Shown: piece after piece, positions 52,111-59,707 of the stretch
Layout: each line of letters opens with the position of its first letter
Numbering within the stretch: the first letter of the stretch is position 1
Assembly (NCBI RefSeq): GCF_016595215.1
Contig: NZ_JAENHK010000010.1
Span: forward strand, 1,163,390 to 1,227,389
Reading direction: 5' to 3'
Origin: Chryseobacterium paridis
Lineage (GTDB): Bacteria; Bacteroidota; Bacteroidia; Flavobacteriales; Weeksellaceae
Length of the DNA stretch: 64,000 nucleotides
Translations under genes and position numbers: made by a program
The notes under the pieces: model-generated
Seen by the model: the letters and a program-made list of their open reading frames with translations, nothing else
What the model was told of the DNA's origin: nothing
Databases searched by the model: none

Positions 52111-54969
52111 TTACATATAAGCTTCAATCGGCTCACAAGTACATACTAAGTTTCTATCTCCATAAGCTTCATCCACTCTGGAAACAGAAGCGAAGAATTT
52201 ATGCTCTCTCACCCAATCAAGTGGATAAGCAGCCTTTTCTCTGCTGTATGGTTTATCCCATGAATCAGAAATCACAACCTGCTCTGTGTGCGGAGCATTT
52301 TTAAGTACGTTATTTGTTGCATCTACCTCTCCGTTAGCAATCTCATCAATTTCTTTTTTAATAGCAATCAATGCTTCTGCAAAACGGTCAATTTCTGACT
52401 TGCTTTCAGATTCAGTAGGCTCAATCATTAATGTTCCTGCAACAGGGAAAGATACCGTAGGTGCATGGAAACCATAATCCATTAATCTCTTCGCTACATC
52501 AGCCACTTCAATTCCTAATGATTTAAACTGACGGAAATCTACGATACATTCGTGAGCTACTTTTCCATTTTCATTTGAATACAAAATAGGGAAATGCTCA
52601 GCTAAGATTTCTTTTAAATAATTTGCATTTAAAATAGCATGCTCAGTTGCTTTTTTCAAACCTGATGTTCCCAGCATTTTAATATATGCATAAGAAATAT
52701 TTAAGATCAGTCCTGAACCGTAAGGAGCTGCTGAAATACCTTCGATAGCTTCTTTAGAACCAATTTTAATATTGGCATTGGTTGGCAAGAATGGTACTAA
52801 GTGCTTAGCAACACAGATCGGACCAACTCCAGGGCCTCCACCTCCGTGAGGAATAGCAAAAGTCTTGTGAAGGTTCAAGTGACAAACGTCCGCTCCGATG
52901 TTTCCAGGACTTGTATATCCTACCTGAGCATTCATGTTAGCACCATCCATATACACTTGTCCACCATGCTGGTGAATCAAATTCGTAATTTCAATAATAT
53001 TAGCATCAAAGAATCCGTAAGTTGACGGATATGTGATCATCACACAAGATAGGTTTTCAGAATGTTGTTCTGTTTTAGCTTTTAAATCTTCGAAATCGAT
53101 TTCTCCGTTTTCAAGATTTTTAACAACAACGATCTTCATTCCAGCCATAGCAGCAGAAGCTGGGTTTGTTCCGTGTGCAGATTGAGGAATCAACACTACA
53201 TTTCTGTGTCCTTCTCCTCTTGAGATATGATATTCTCTGATTACCATTAATCCTGCATATTCTCCCTGAGCACCAGAGTTTGGCTGAAGAGATGTTCCTG
53301 CAAAACCAGTAATTTTAGCTAAGTCTTTTTCTAATTCACGGATCATTTCCTGATACCCTCCAGCCTGATCAACTGGTACAAATGGATGAACACTTCCCCA
53401 ATTATCCCAAGAAAGTGGTAACATTTGAGTTGCCGCGTTCAATTTCATCGTACAAGAACCAAGAGATATCATTGAATGTGTCAGTGATAAATCTTTTCTC
53501 TCCAAACGCTTGATATAACGCATCAATTCTGTTTCCGTATGGTATTTGTTGAATACTTCTTCTGTAAGAATTTCATCTTTTCTCAAATTCTCTTCAGGAA
53601 TACTGTATCCTTCTTTTATTTCTAATTTGAAAGTTTGCTTGTCTTTAAACTGAGCGAAAGAAGCCATTAGAATATTCAATTTTTCCAATGTTGTACTTTC
53701 GTTGATTGCAATACTTACAACTCCTTCAGTGAAATAGTTCAGATTAAGTTTATGATCAAGCATCATTCTTGATAATCTTCCTTTTTCCTCTTCACTCATT
53801 GTAATTTTTACGGTATCGAAGATAGGCTCTTCCACAGTCTGATAACCTAATGCCTTAAGACCTCCTTTTAAAGCATTTGCTTTAAAGTGAATCTGATCAG
53901 CAATATAATTCAATCCTTTCGGGCCATGGTAAACAGCATACATTCCTGCCATTACAGCTAAAAGAACCTGAGCTGTACAGATATTAGATGTAGCTTTTTC
54001 TCTCTTAATATGCTGCTCTCTTGTTTGTAGAGCCATTCTTAAAGCACGTCTGCCATACATATCCTGAGAAACTCCAATGATTCTTCCCGGAATATCTCTT
54101 TTATAATCTTCTTTACAAGAGAAGAAAGCTGCGTGAGGTCCTCCATAACCTAATGGAATACCAAATCTCTGTGAAGTTCCTACTGCACAATCAGCTCCCA
54201 TTGAAGCTGGTGATTTTAATTTAACCAGAGCCATAGGATCACAAGCTACGGCAACCTGAAGATCTAATTTTTTATATTCAACGATGTCCTCAGTATAATC
54301 CAATACAACACCATTTTTACCTGGATATTGTAATAGAACTCCATAGTAAGATGCATCTAATTCATGAGTTTTATGATCACCTACTACAATCTCGATTTCT
54401 AAACCTTCTGCTTTTGTCTTTAATACTGAAATAGTCTGAGGCAATACAAGGTCAGAGATGAAGAATTTATTTGCATTTGCTTTTTTCTGATCCTTTGTTC
54501 TGTTGTTAAAGAACATATGCATTGCTTCAGCAGCAGCTGTAGACTCATCCAACAACGAAGCATTAGCTAATGCAAATCCTGTAAGATCACATACAACAGT
54601 CTGATAATTCAATAGTGCTTCCAGTCTTCCCTGAGCAATTTCTGCCTGGTAAGGAGTGTACGCTGTATACCAACTTGGGTTTTCAAAAATATTTCTTTGA
54701 ATAGCCGATGGCAAAAGCGTGTTATGGTATCCAAAACCAATATAGCTGGTATAATCAGTATTCTTTGATGCTAATTCTTTTGAATGAATGAGCATTTGAT
54801 ATTCTGAAAGCGGTTCTGAGATATCAAGGTCTTTTTCTAAACGGATAGAAGAAGGAATGGTTTGAGAAATTAACTCTTCGATACTTGAAACGCCGACTCT
54901 TTCCAACATCGCCTGTTTATCGGCTTCATTAATAGAAATGTGACGGCTCACAAACTGTTCTGTATTCAT
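52111..54969 (-). CDS. gcvP: Glycine dehydrogenase (P-protein of the glycine cleavage system)
   Basis: A 952-residue PLP enzyme that decarboxylates glycine and passes the aminomethyl group to the H-protein. The first half has the RHIS-like opening (FVSRHISINEADKQAML) and YTPYQAEIAQGRLEALLN; the second half carries DVCHLNLHKTFAIPHGGGGPG near 700, where the Lys holds PLP. SLGSCTMKLNAA and QPNSGAQGEYAGL are other invariant stretches. Length matches the single-chain P-protein; it is not split into two subunits as in some bacteria. gcvT and gcvH are not in the window, so the gene is transcribed alone here. Confidence 0.97.
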   Translation of the reverse strand: MNTEQFVSRHISINEADKQAMLERVGVSSIEELISQTIPSSIRLEKDLDISEPLSEYQMLIHSKELASKNTDYTSYIGFGYHNTLLPSAIQRNIFENPSWYTAYTPYQAEIAQGRLEALLNYQTVVCDLTGFALANASLLDESTAAAEAMHMFFNNRTKDQKKANANKFFISDLVLPQTISVLKTKAEGLEIEIVVGDHKTHELDASYYGVLLQYPGKNGVVLDYTEDIVEYKKLDLQVAVACDPMALVKLKSPASMGADCAVGTSQRFGIPLGYGGPHAAFFSCKEDYKRDIPGRIIGVSQDMYGRRALRMALQTREQHIKREKATSNICTAQVLLAVMAGMYAVYHGPKGLNYIADQIHFKANALKGGLKALGYQTVEEPIFDTVKITMSEEEKGRLSRMMLDHKLNLNYFTEGVVSIAINESTTLEKLNILMASFAQFKDKQTFKLEIKEGYSIPEENLRKDEILTEEVFNKYHTETELMRYIKRLERKDLSLTHSMISLGSCTMKLNAATQMLPLSWDNWGSVHPFVPVDQAGGYQEMIRELEKDLAKITGFAGTSLQPNSGAQGEYAGLMVIREYHISRGEGHRNVVLIPQSAHGTNPASAAMAGMKIVVVKNLENGEIDFEDLKAKTEQHSENLSCVMITYPSTYGFFDANIIEITNLIHQHGGQVYMDGANMNAQVGYTSPGNIGADVCHLNLHKTFAIPHGGGGPGVGPICVAKHLVPFLPTNANIKIGSKEAIEGISAAPYGSGLILNISYAYIKMLGTSGLKKATEHAILNANYLKEILAEHFPILYSNENGKVAHECIVDFRQFKSLGIEVADVAKRLMDYGFHAPTVSFPVAGTLMIEPTESESKSEIDRFAEALIAIKKEIDEIANGEVDATNNVLKNAPHTEQVVISDSWDKPYSREKAAYPLDWVREHKFFASVSRVDEAYGDRNLVCTCEPIEAYM

Positions 54970-55405
54970 TTTTTTTATTAGATTTTGTTTGTAAAAAAGA
55001 TGGGTAAAATTACATTTTTTTAAGGGATTTCACAACAGTCAAAAATCATTGATATATATTGATAATTACTATCAATCGATAAACAATTGTTTAAAAAAAA
55101 TAGCTTGTAAAAGAAAAAAATACAAAGAAAATTCTCCATTATTTTTTTAGATTTTTATTTTATATTTTTCACCATGTGTTGAAAAATTTACTCATTATCA
55201 TTCTTTAAACACCTGACACATTATATCAATTCTGATTTATCTATAAAATTTTCAACAAATAAGCCCGGAAAATAATTTTGTAGTTTCAGCCGAAAATTAA
55301 AATATAAACATCAAATAATTAATAACCTGACTCAGATTTTTGGGGAATCAAGATAGTTAAGATCCATATAACATTGTAAAGTTTAAGATTGCAAAACACC
55401 CAAAA
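54970..55405. other. Divergent intergenic region between gcvP and the porin gene
   Basis: About 435 bp, strongly AT-rich, with no gene. No glycine riboswitch-like structure was recognised upstream of gcvP, nor a clear -7 box. Confidence 0.4.
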
Positions 55406-56596
55406 ATGACGAAAAGAAAAAGCAAAGGACTTATGGTCTCATTCATTCTTGCCTCTTTATTCAACATAAAAGGTCAGATAAAGATAGCAACAAGACAATC
55501 AGAATCATCTTCTGAAAACTCGGGTGATATCTGGTCTGCTTATGTGAAAGGTTTTATTCAGACCGATGTTATGCTCGATTTTCAGGATATGGCATTTAAA
55601 GACGGGTTTGCCACTTCGTCTATATCAATTCCTCAAAACAATTCTCTTAACACTAATTTTAGTATTAAACAATCCCAAATAGGATTGGTAATAAAACAAT
55701 CTGGTTCAAAAGGAAATTCTGATCTATCCGCTTATGTTGAGATCGACTTTCTAGGTCCTAATGGGACCACTGCACCAAGACTCAGACAAGGATATCTGCA
55801 ATGGAAAAAATTATTGATCGGGCAAGCCTGGAGTAATTTTAGTGATTTTGACATATTCCCAAATATTGTTGACTTTGTAGGGCCAAATGGTACTATGTTT
55901 ATTAGAACAGTGCAGGTTAGATATACAACACCTCTTTCCGAAAAAGGGGTTTTATCACTATCCTTGGAAGACCCTAATATTACAAATATCTCAGTTCGCA
56001 ATACAGAAACAAATTGGACAAAAAAATCGACACTTCCTATTGCAACAGCCTTATACAGGTATGGTGACACAAAGAACTACATAAAATTGGGTGCTATACT
56101 GTCCCCGATAGGTTATCAGATAAAAAGTGATATAGAACAAAAGCCTAATACCCGCACGATTTTAGGATATGGAGGAATGGTTTCAGGAAGGATATATAGT
56201 AACAATCTTAATAACTTCCGCTTTCAATCTTCATACGGGAAAGGATATTCCAGTTATAATGCTATTCTGATCGGAGAAAAATATGATGCGGTTCCGGATG
56301 TAGAAAATAATAGATTAGAAGCCCTTGAGCTCTTTAATATTCTTGGAATATATGAACATTGGTGGAATCCTAAATGGAGTTCAGTTATTTATTACAGTTA
56401 CTCCCGGTTAGGAAAAAAAGATTTCATTCCTCAAAACATGGTTCAGAATTTTCAAAACTCTGGAGTCAATCTCATTTACCAACCTTATAAAAAATTAAGG
56501 ATTGGTATAGAAGGCAGCTACGGAAAACTTAAAAATTTTGAAAATCAGAGAGCAGAAGCTTTCAGATTACAATTCTCCACGTCACTTTCATTTTAG
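55406..56596 (+). CDS. DcaP-like outer membrane porin
   Basis: A 396-residue protein with a probable signal peptide (LMVSFILASLFNIKGQ). The barrel contains AYVKGFIQTDVMLDF at the start, YVEIDFLGPNG near 110 and GQAWSNFSDFDIFPNIVDFVGPNG, the hallmark stretch of DcaP-type trimeric porins, which transport small organic acids. The strands end with AFRLQFSTSLSF (terminal Phe, the usual assembly signal). The Asn-rich region between strands near 300 probably forms a loop. It is a single gene upstream of the Cys-rich small protein gene. Confidence 0.78.
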   Translation: MTKRKSKGLMVSFILASLFNIKGQIKIATRQSESSSENSGDIWSAYVKGFIQTDVMLDFQDMAFKDGFATSSISIPQNNSLNTNFSIKQSQIGLVIKQSGSKGNSDLSAYVEIDFLGPNGTTAPRLRQGYLQWKKLLIGQAWSNFSDFDIFPNIVDFVGPNGTMFIRTVQVRYTTPLSEKGVLSLSLEDPNITNISVRNTETNWTKKSTLPIATALYRYGDTKNYIKLGAILSPIGYQIKSDIEQKPNTRTILGYGGMVSGRIYSNNLNNFRFQSSYGKGYSSYNAILIGEKYDAVPDVENNRLEALELFNILGIYEHWWNPKWSSVIYYSYSRLGKKDFIPQNMVQNFQNSGVNLIYQPYKKLRIGIEGSYGKLKNFENQRAEAFRLQFSTSLSF

Positions 56597-56709
56597 TATA
56601 GATATCAAAAAAGGTCTTAAATAAAGGGCAAAAGTCTCGCATCAATATCCTGATTATCAGAATAAAGATTATTTATGAAATTTTATTAATTATATTTATT
56701 CTAAATTAA

Positions 56710-56717
56710 TATATTTG
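56710..56717 (+). promoter_or_regulatory. -7 box abutting the Cys-rich small gene
   Basis: TATATTTG matches TAnnTTTG and ends 4 bases before the ATG at 56722. A transcription start just past it would give a leaderless mRNA or use the second ATG at 56728. Confidence 0.45.
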
Positions 56718-56721
56718 CAAC

Positions 56722-56874
56722 ATGAATATGATTACCCCTTTTAAAGTACCTCCATTGACCCCTGTATATTCTTTCAATAATGAAGATATGTATTGCGAAA
56801 AGAAATCTTGCTGCAAGAAATTTAAGAAAGGAAAAAGATGTAAAAAGTGTCCTGGAAGGAAAAAAATGGCTTAA
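56722..56874 (+). CDS. Cys-rich basic small protein, 50 residues
   Basis: A frame of 50 residues starting MNMITPFKVPP and ending in a dense Cys/Lys tail: five cysteines lie among basic residues (YCEKKSCCKK, then RCKKCPG). The spacing of the Cys (C, then CC, then CKKC) suggests metal binding or a disulfide-rich structure, and the basic charge fits nucleic acid or membrane contact. A -7 box sits right before the ATG. Its stop codon is only one base from the stop of the convergent J-domain gene. No family is recognised by name, but the composition is far from random. Confidence 0.6.
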   Translation: MNMITPFKVPPLTPVYSFNNEDMYCEKKSCCKKFKKGKRCKKCPGRKKMA

Positions 56875-56875
56875 T

Positions 56876-57523
56876 CTAGCTAAAACTTTTTATTAAAAAA
56901 TAAAGAGCAACTGCCAAAAGGATTATTGCAGCAATAATCCGCATGATCTTCGGTTGACCTTTTGGATTTGCTGGTGTTTTAGGCTGAGACTTGAATAAAT
57001 CTTCCGCACCACTCCTAAATTTTTCTGTATTGTTTTCAAATACTTCTGTAATCGTGATTCCCTGAACTACCGTTTTATGTAAAAGTGAATTCGTTGCATG
57101 AAGTAAGAGCTGAAATTTACCATCTTTAAATTCGGTAATCTTAAAAACTCTTTCACCATAGGCTTTCTCTAACCCAAAAGGAAGGACTTTTACCACATCA
57201 GCATTTGCTGTTTGCCAGTTAATGATAATCTCCTCGCCTTTTTTAGCATGAATTTTATTCGAAGTAAACGTTTTGATAGCTGGCGGAATATTATACCTGA
57301 AGCTTTTCTGATGACTCTCTAAATTTTGATCATAAGCCACTCTCCTACCGGAATCACTTAATGTTTCATAAGCTTCCTGAATTTCACGGAAACGATCTGC
57401 AAAAAAATCGTCATTCTCATTTTTGTCCGGGTGGTATTTCAGGGATAATTTTCTATAGGCTTTTTTGATGTCTTCTTCTGAAGCATCCTGAGAAATACCG
57501 AGAAAATAGTAGTAATCTTTCAT
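56876..57523 (-). CDS. J-domain protein with C-terminal membrane anchor
   Basis: A 215-residue co-chaperone-like protein. A J-domain covers residues 1-70 with the HPD motif at 31-33 (YHPDKN) needed to stimulate DnaK. Then comes a beta-rich middle of about 80 residues ([20 protein letters not shown]), a linker, and a hydrophobic tail ([18 protein letters not shown]) near the C-terminus that should anchor it in the inner membrane. It lacks the Gly/Phe and zinc-finger parts of DnaJ. It may recruit DnaK to a membrane client. A possible -7 box on the minus strand is TACTTTTG at 57535-57542. Confidence 0.85.
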   Translation of the reverse strand: MKDYYYFLGISQDASEEDIKKAYRKLSLKYHPDKNENDDFFADRFREIQEAYETLSDSGRRVAYDQNLESHQKSFRYNIPPAIKTFTSNKIHAKKGEEIIINWQTANADVVKVLPFGLEKAYGERVFKITEFKDGKFQLLLHATNSLLHKTVVQGITITEVFENNTEKFRSGAEDLFKSQPKTPANPKGQPKIMRIIAAIILLAVALYFLIKSFS

Positions 57524-57767
57524 GTAGAACCTTACAAAAGTAAGAATTTATTTTTCTAATTGCACGTAAAGAATATACGATTTTTGTCATTATAAATTGA
57601 GGGATTGTTTCTCGTAAAGAACCCTAAATCTTGATTAAACAATAATACGGCGCGCAGATCATGCAGATAGAGCAGATGATGGAGAATAAAAATCTTGGAT
57701 GGATAAAATTTGCATAATTAAGGTATTTACTATCATCAAACGTTTTCAGTCCAACTCCATATAAAAA
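57524..57767. other. Intergenic region with a repeat-like segment
   Basis: About 240 bp. From 57655 the DNA reads GCGCGCAGATCATGCAGATA followed by GAGCAGATGATGG, a purine-rich GCAGAT repeat style seen in dispersed repeats of related genomes. No gene found. Confidence 0.35.
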
Positions 57768-57805
57768 AATTACGGCGCGGGAAGCTAGCTTCCCGCGCCG
57801 TAATT
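57768..57805 (-). terminator. Long palindromic terminator of the sigma operon
   Basis: A perfect 38-bp palindrome (two 19-bp arms with no loop bases) has a GC-rich centre. On the minus strand it is followed by a T-run, so it probably ends the sigma factor operon (last gene ending at 57832). Confidence 0.75.
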
Positions 57806-57831
57806 AAACAATTTCAATTTAGTTATGATGA

Positions 57832-58098
57832 TTAAGCTTCTGCAGCTGTAGCTTCCTCTCTTCTTCTATGACATCTTGATTTGAATTCTTTTTTGAATTT
57901 CCCTTTCAATTCTTCATATTGCTCATTATTCATTTCTCTGATTTTATCTGCAAGACCAAAAGGGGATTTTTCTTTAATTCCGTATTCATCAAATATACCT
58001 CTGATAAATCTTTTTCTTTCTGCCATTTTTTTAGCGGCTAATGCTACGCCTACAACGGCTAGTGCTCCCAAAGCACCTTTTAATACTGAATTTTTCAT
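57832..58098 (-). CDS. Small hypothetical membrane-anchored protein, 88 residues
   Basis: A hydrophobic N-terminal helix (VLKGALGALAVVGVALAA) is followed by a strongly basic, helical cytosolic part (KKMAERKRFIRGIF, EELKGKFKKEFKSRCHRRREEATAAEA). No family is recognised. It is the third gene of a minus-strand operon with the ECF sigma factor, ending at the palindromic terminator. A DUF-type small protein under sigma control is likely. Confidence 0.6.
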   Translation of the reverse strand: MKNSVLKGALGALAVVGVALAAKKMAERKRFIRGIFDEYGIKEKSPFGLADKIREMNNEQYEELKGKFKKEFKSRCHRRREEATAAEA

Positions 58099-58189
58099 TT
58101 TTTCAAAATTTTAAATTTTACTACTTTTTGTTTTTTATATAGACGAATGAATTTTAATTTTACTTTACTACTTCTTTAAAAATTTCAAA

Positions 58190-58531
58190 CTATTCGTTAT
58201 TTCTATTGTGTCTGTTGAAGAATCCATTTTCACATTTGCTTCTCCAAACTTCTTTAAATTTTTCTCTTTCCTCAGGAGATAAATGCTGCATTCTTTCTCT
58301 CATCTTTCTCTCCTTAAAGTCTCTCATTCCTTTTCCAAAGTGAAAACCTCCGAAAAGAATTTTACTTAATATCAATATTCCCATCGCCTGCCAGTAGCTA
58401 ATCGATTTTACACCCAAAATCTCTGGTAAAAGGCAGTTCCAAAGCGACATTACAATCCATGTAACGGCCAGGAGAATTAATGGTGGACATAGAATTAAAA
58501 AAATCCAACCTTTTTTATGTTTATGATTCAT
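58190..58531 (-). CDS. Small two-helix membrane protein in the sigma operon
   Basis: A 113-residue protein with two hydrophobic segments (WIFLILCPPLILLAVTWIVM and ISYWQAMGILILSKILFGGF) and a charged C-terminal tail carrying MQHLSPEEREKFKEVWRSKC. The LSPEEREKF stretch is the motif type found in Spy/CpxP and related envelope-stress proteins, though it is at the C-terminus and the protein is membrane-bound. It follows the sigma gene by 18 bp. It could be an anti-sigma-like regulator or an output of the stress response. Confidence 0.65.
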   Translation of the reverse strand: MNHKHKKGWIFLILCPPLILLAVTWIVMSLWNCLLPEILGVKSISYWQAMGILILSKILFGGFHFGKGMRDFKERKMRERMQHLSPEEREKFKEVWRSKCENGFFNRHNRNNE

Positions 58532-58549
58532 ACTATCTTTTTTCTATTT

Positions 58550-59128
58550 CTAACTATTTAAATCTTCGTATAATGCTCTTAATCTGTTTCTCAGATGTTT
58601 CACTGCATAATTTTTTCTACTGATGATGGTCTTTATATTCTCACCTTGTTCATCAGCTATTTCCTGGAGGGTCTTGTCGTTCAATTCGTTTTCCGTATAG
58701 ACCAGTCTTTGTTTTTCCGGAAGCTCTTCTAAGGCTTCAAACAATTTCTTCCAGATTTCATCCTGAAACATTTTCACTTCAGGTCCTGCGCTGTCGTCCA
58801 TCAATAAAATGTCTTTGATAGAAAAATCTCCATCCTCATCTTCGTACACAAAATCTTCAAGATTTTCTGTTTTCTTTTTACGATAACGGTCAGTGATTTT
58901 ATTGGCAGTCACCCTGTACAGCCATCCACCTACATTTACAATCTCAGATATATTGGTGATGTTACTGAACTGATACCATACCTCCTGCAGAATATCTTCA
59001 GCATCTTCCGTGTTTTTCACTTTCGGACGAATGAAAGACATCAGTTTTCCTCCGTAACTTGAAACGGTTTGCGAGATGATGTTTTCTTTCTCTTTCTGTG
59101 GCATTGTTATTTTTTCGACAATCTCCAT
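58550..59128 (-). CDS. ECF-type RNA polymerase sigma factor
   Basis: A 192-residue sigma-70 family factor. Region 2 includes NTEDAEDILQEVWYQF and GWLYRVTANKITDRYRKKK; region 4 includes LPEKQRLVYTENELNDKTLQEIADEQGENIKTIISRKNYAV. An acidic linker (VYEDEDGDF) separates them. Such factors direct polymerase to envelope- or stress-response genes. The operon continues with two small membrane-associated proteins; no classical anti-sigma factor with a zinc motif is adjacent. A second ATG at codon 9 (MPQKEKE) is another possible start. Confidence 0.93.
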   Translation of the reverse strand: MEIVEKITMPQKEKENIISQTVSSYGGKLMSFIRPKVKNTEDAEDILQEVWYQFSNITNISEIVNVGGWLYRVTANKITDRYRKKKTENLEDFVYEDEDGDFSIKDILLMDDSAGPEVKMFQDEIWKKLFEALEELPEKQRLVYTENELNDKTLQEIADEQGENIKTIISRKNYAVKHLRNRLRALYEDLNS

Positions 59129-59255
59129 ACTAACATGACGATCGTACTTTTTGTTTTACTTTAATAAATTTAAAATATTTTTTATCAAATATTCATTTTT
59201 CTTTTATTAATCATATTTTGACACTCAAAAATATCGTATTGATTTGAAGCTTATT

Positions 59256-59335
59256 CCCGCTATCCGCTCATACTCCTCGCTCCAAAGCTGATTTCAATCC
59301 TTGCTGTGGGGTAACCGCTACTATCGGGGCTAGTG
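59256..59335. repeat. Intergenic element (CCGCTATCCGCTCATACTCC type)
   Basis: This 80-bp GC-rich stretch, with TATCCGCTCATACTCCTCGC and TATCGGGGCTAG near its ends, stands out from the AT-rich surroundings and resembles intergenic elements found in related genomes. Genome-wide copies cannot be checked here. Confidence 0.4.
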
Positions 59336-59340
59336 ATCCG

Positions 59341-59370
59341 TCATTGTTAGCAAAGCGAAGCAATCACTTT
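59341..59370. repeat. Dispersed repeat related to 49111-49140
   Basis: GTCATTGTTAGCAAAGCGAA, continuing GCAATCAC, parallels GTCATTGCGAACGAATGTGA, continuing AGCAATCTC, at 49111. Confidence 0.5.
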
Positions 59371-59424
59371 CAAAAGTCTACCCGATTATCTTGCTTTTTT
59401 TACCTACTGTACTTCACATACGAA

Positions 59425-59491
59425 TTGTCATTCCGTAGGAATCTAAATAAGGTTATTTAAAAACTAAATATAGATTCCTACGGAATGACAA
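59425..59491. repeat. 21-bp perfect inverted repeat
   Basis: Arms at 59425-59445 and 59471-59491 are perfect complements, opening TTGTCATTCCGTAGG and closing CCTACGGAATGACAA, around a 25-bp AT-rich loop. It resembles a REP-type palindromic intergenic element. Confidence 0.75.
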
Positions 59492-59658
59492 AGGCCATGT
59501 TGGCATTTACTCGATGAGATTGAAATTACATAATTGCACATCTTTACACTTAAATTTAAAAAATCAGATCTCATGTCACACTTCTGAACTATATACTAAG
59601 GATTTAATCATGAACTCTTAATAGTAAAATATGCAGTTATTAATAAATAAAACAAAAA

Positions 59659-59687
59659 GAAACGGAAAGCACTCTGCCTTCCGTTTC
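59659..59687 (-). terminator. Terminator of the S9 peptidase gene
   Basis: A 9-bp stem (GAAACGGAA with TTCCGTTTC) plus an inner GC pair lies 20 bp after the stop; the T-rich tail is on the minus strand. Confidence 0.7.
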
Positions 59688-59707
59688 ATCACCTAAAATT
59701 TGTTAAC

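Larger units (their letters stand above)
59129..59707. other. Intergenic region carrying several repeat elements
   Basis: About 580 bp with no gene. It contains, in order, a GC-rich stretch at 59256-59335, the dispersed repeat at 59341-59370, the 21-bp inverted repeat at 59425-59491 and the S9 gene terminator at 59659-59687. Confidence 0.6.

Noticed and set aside
54970..55405. A glycine riboswitch upstream of gcvP
   Set aside because: No tandem aptamer-like structure or conserved motif could be seen in the AT-rich spacer.
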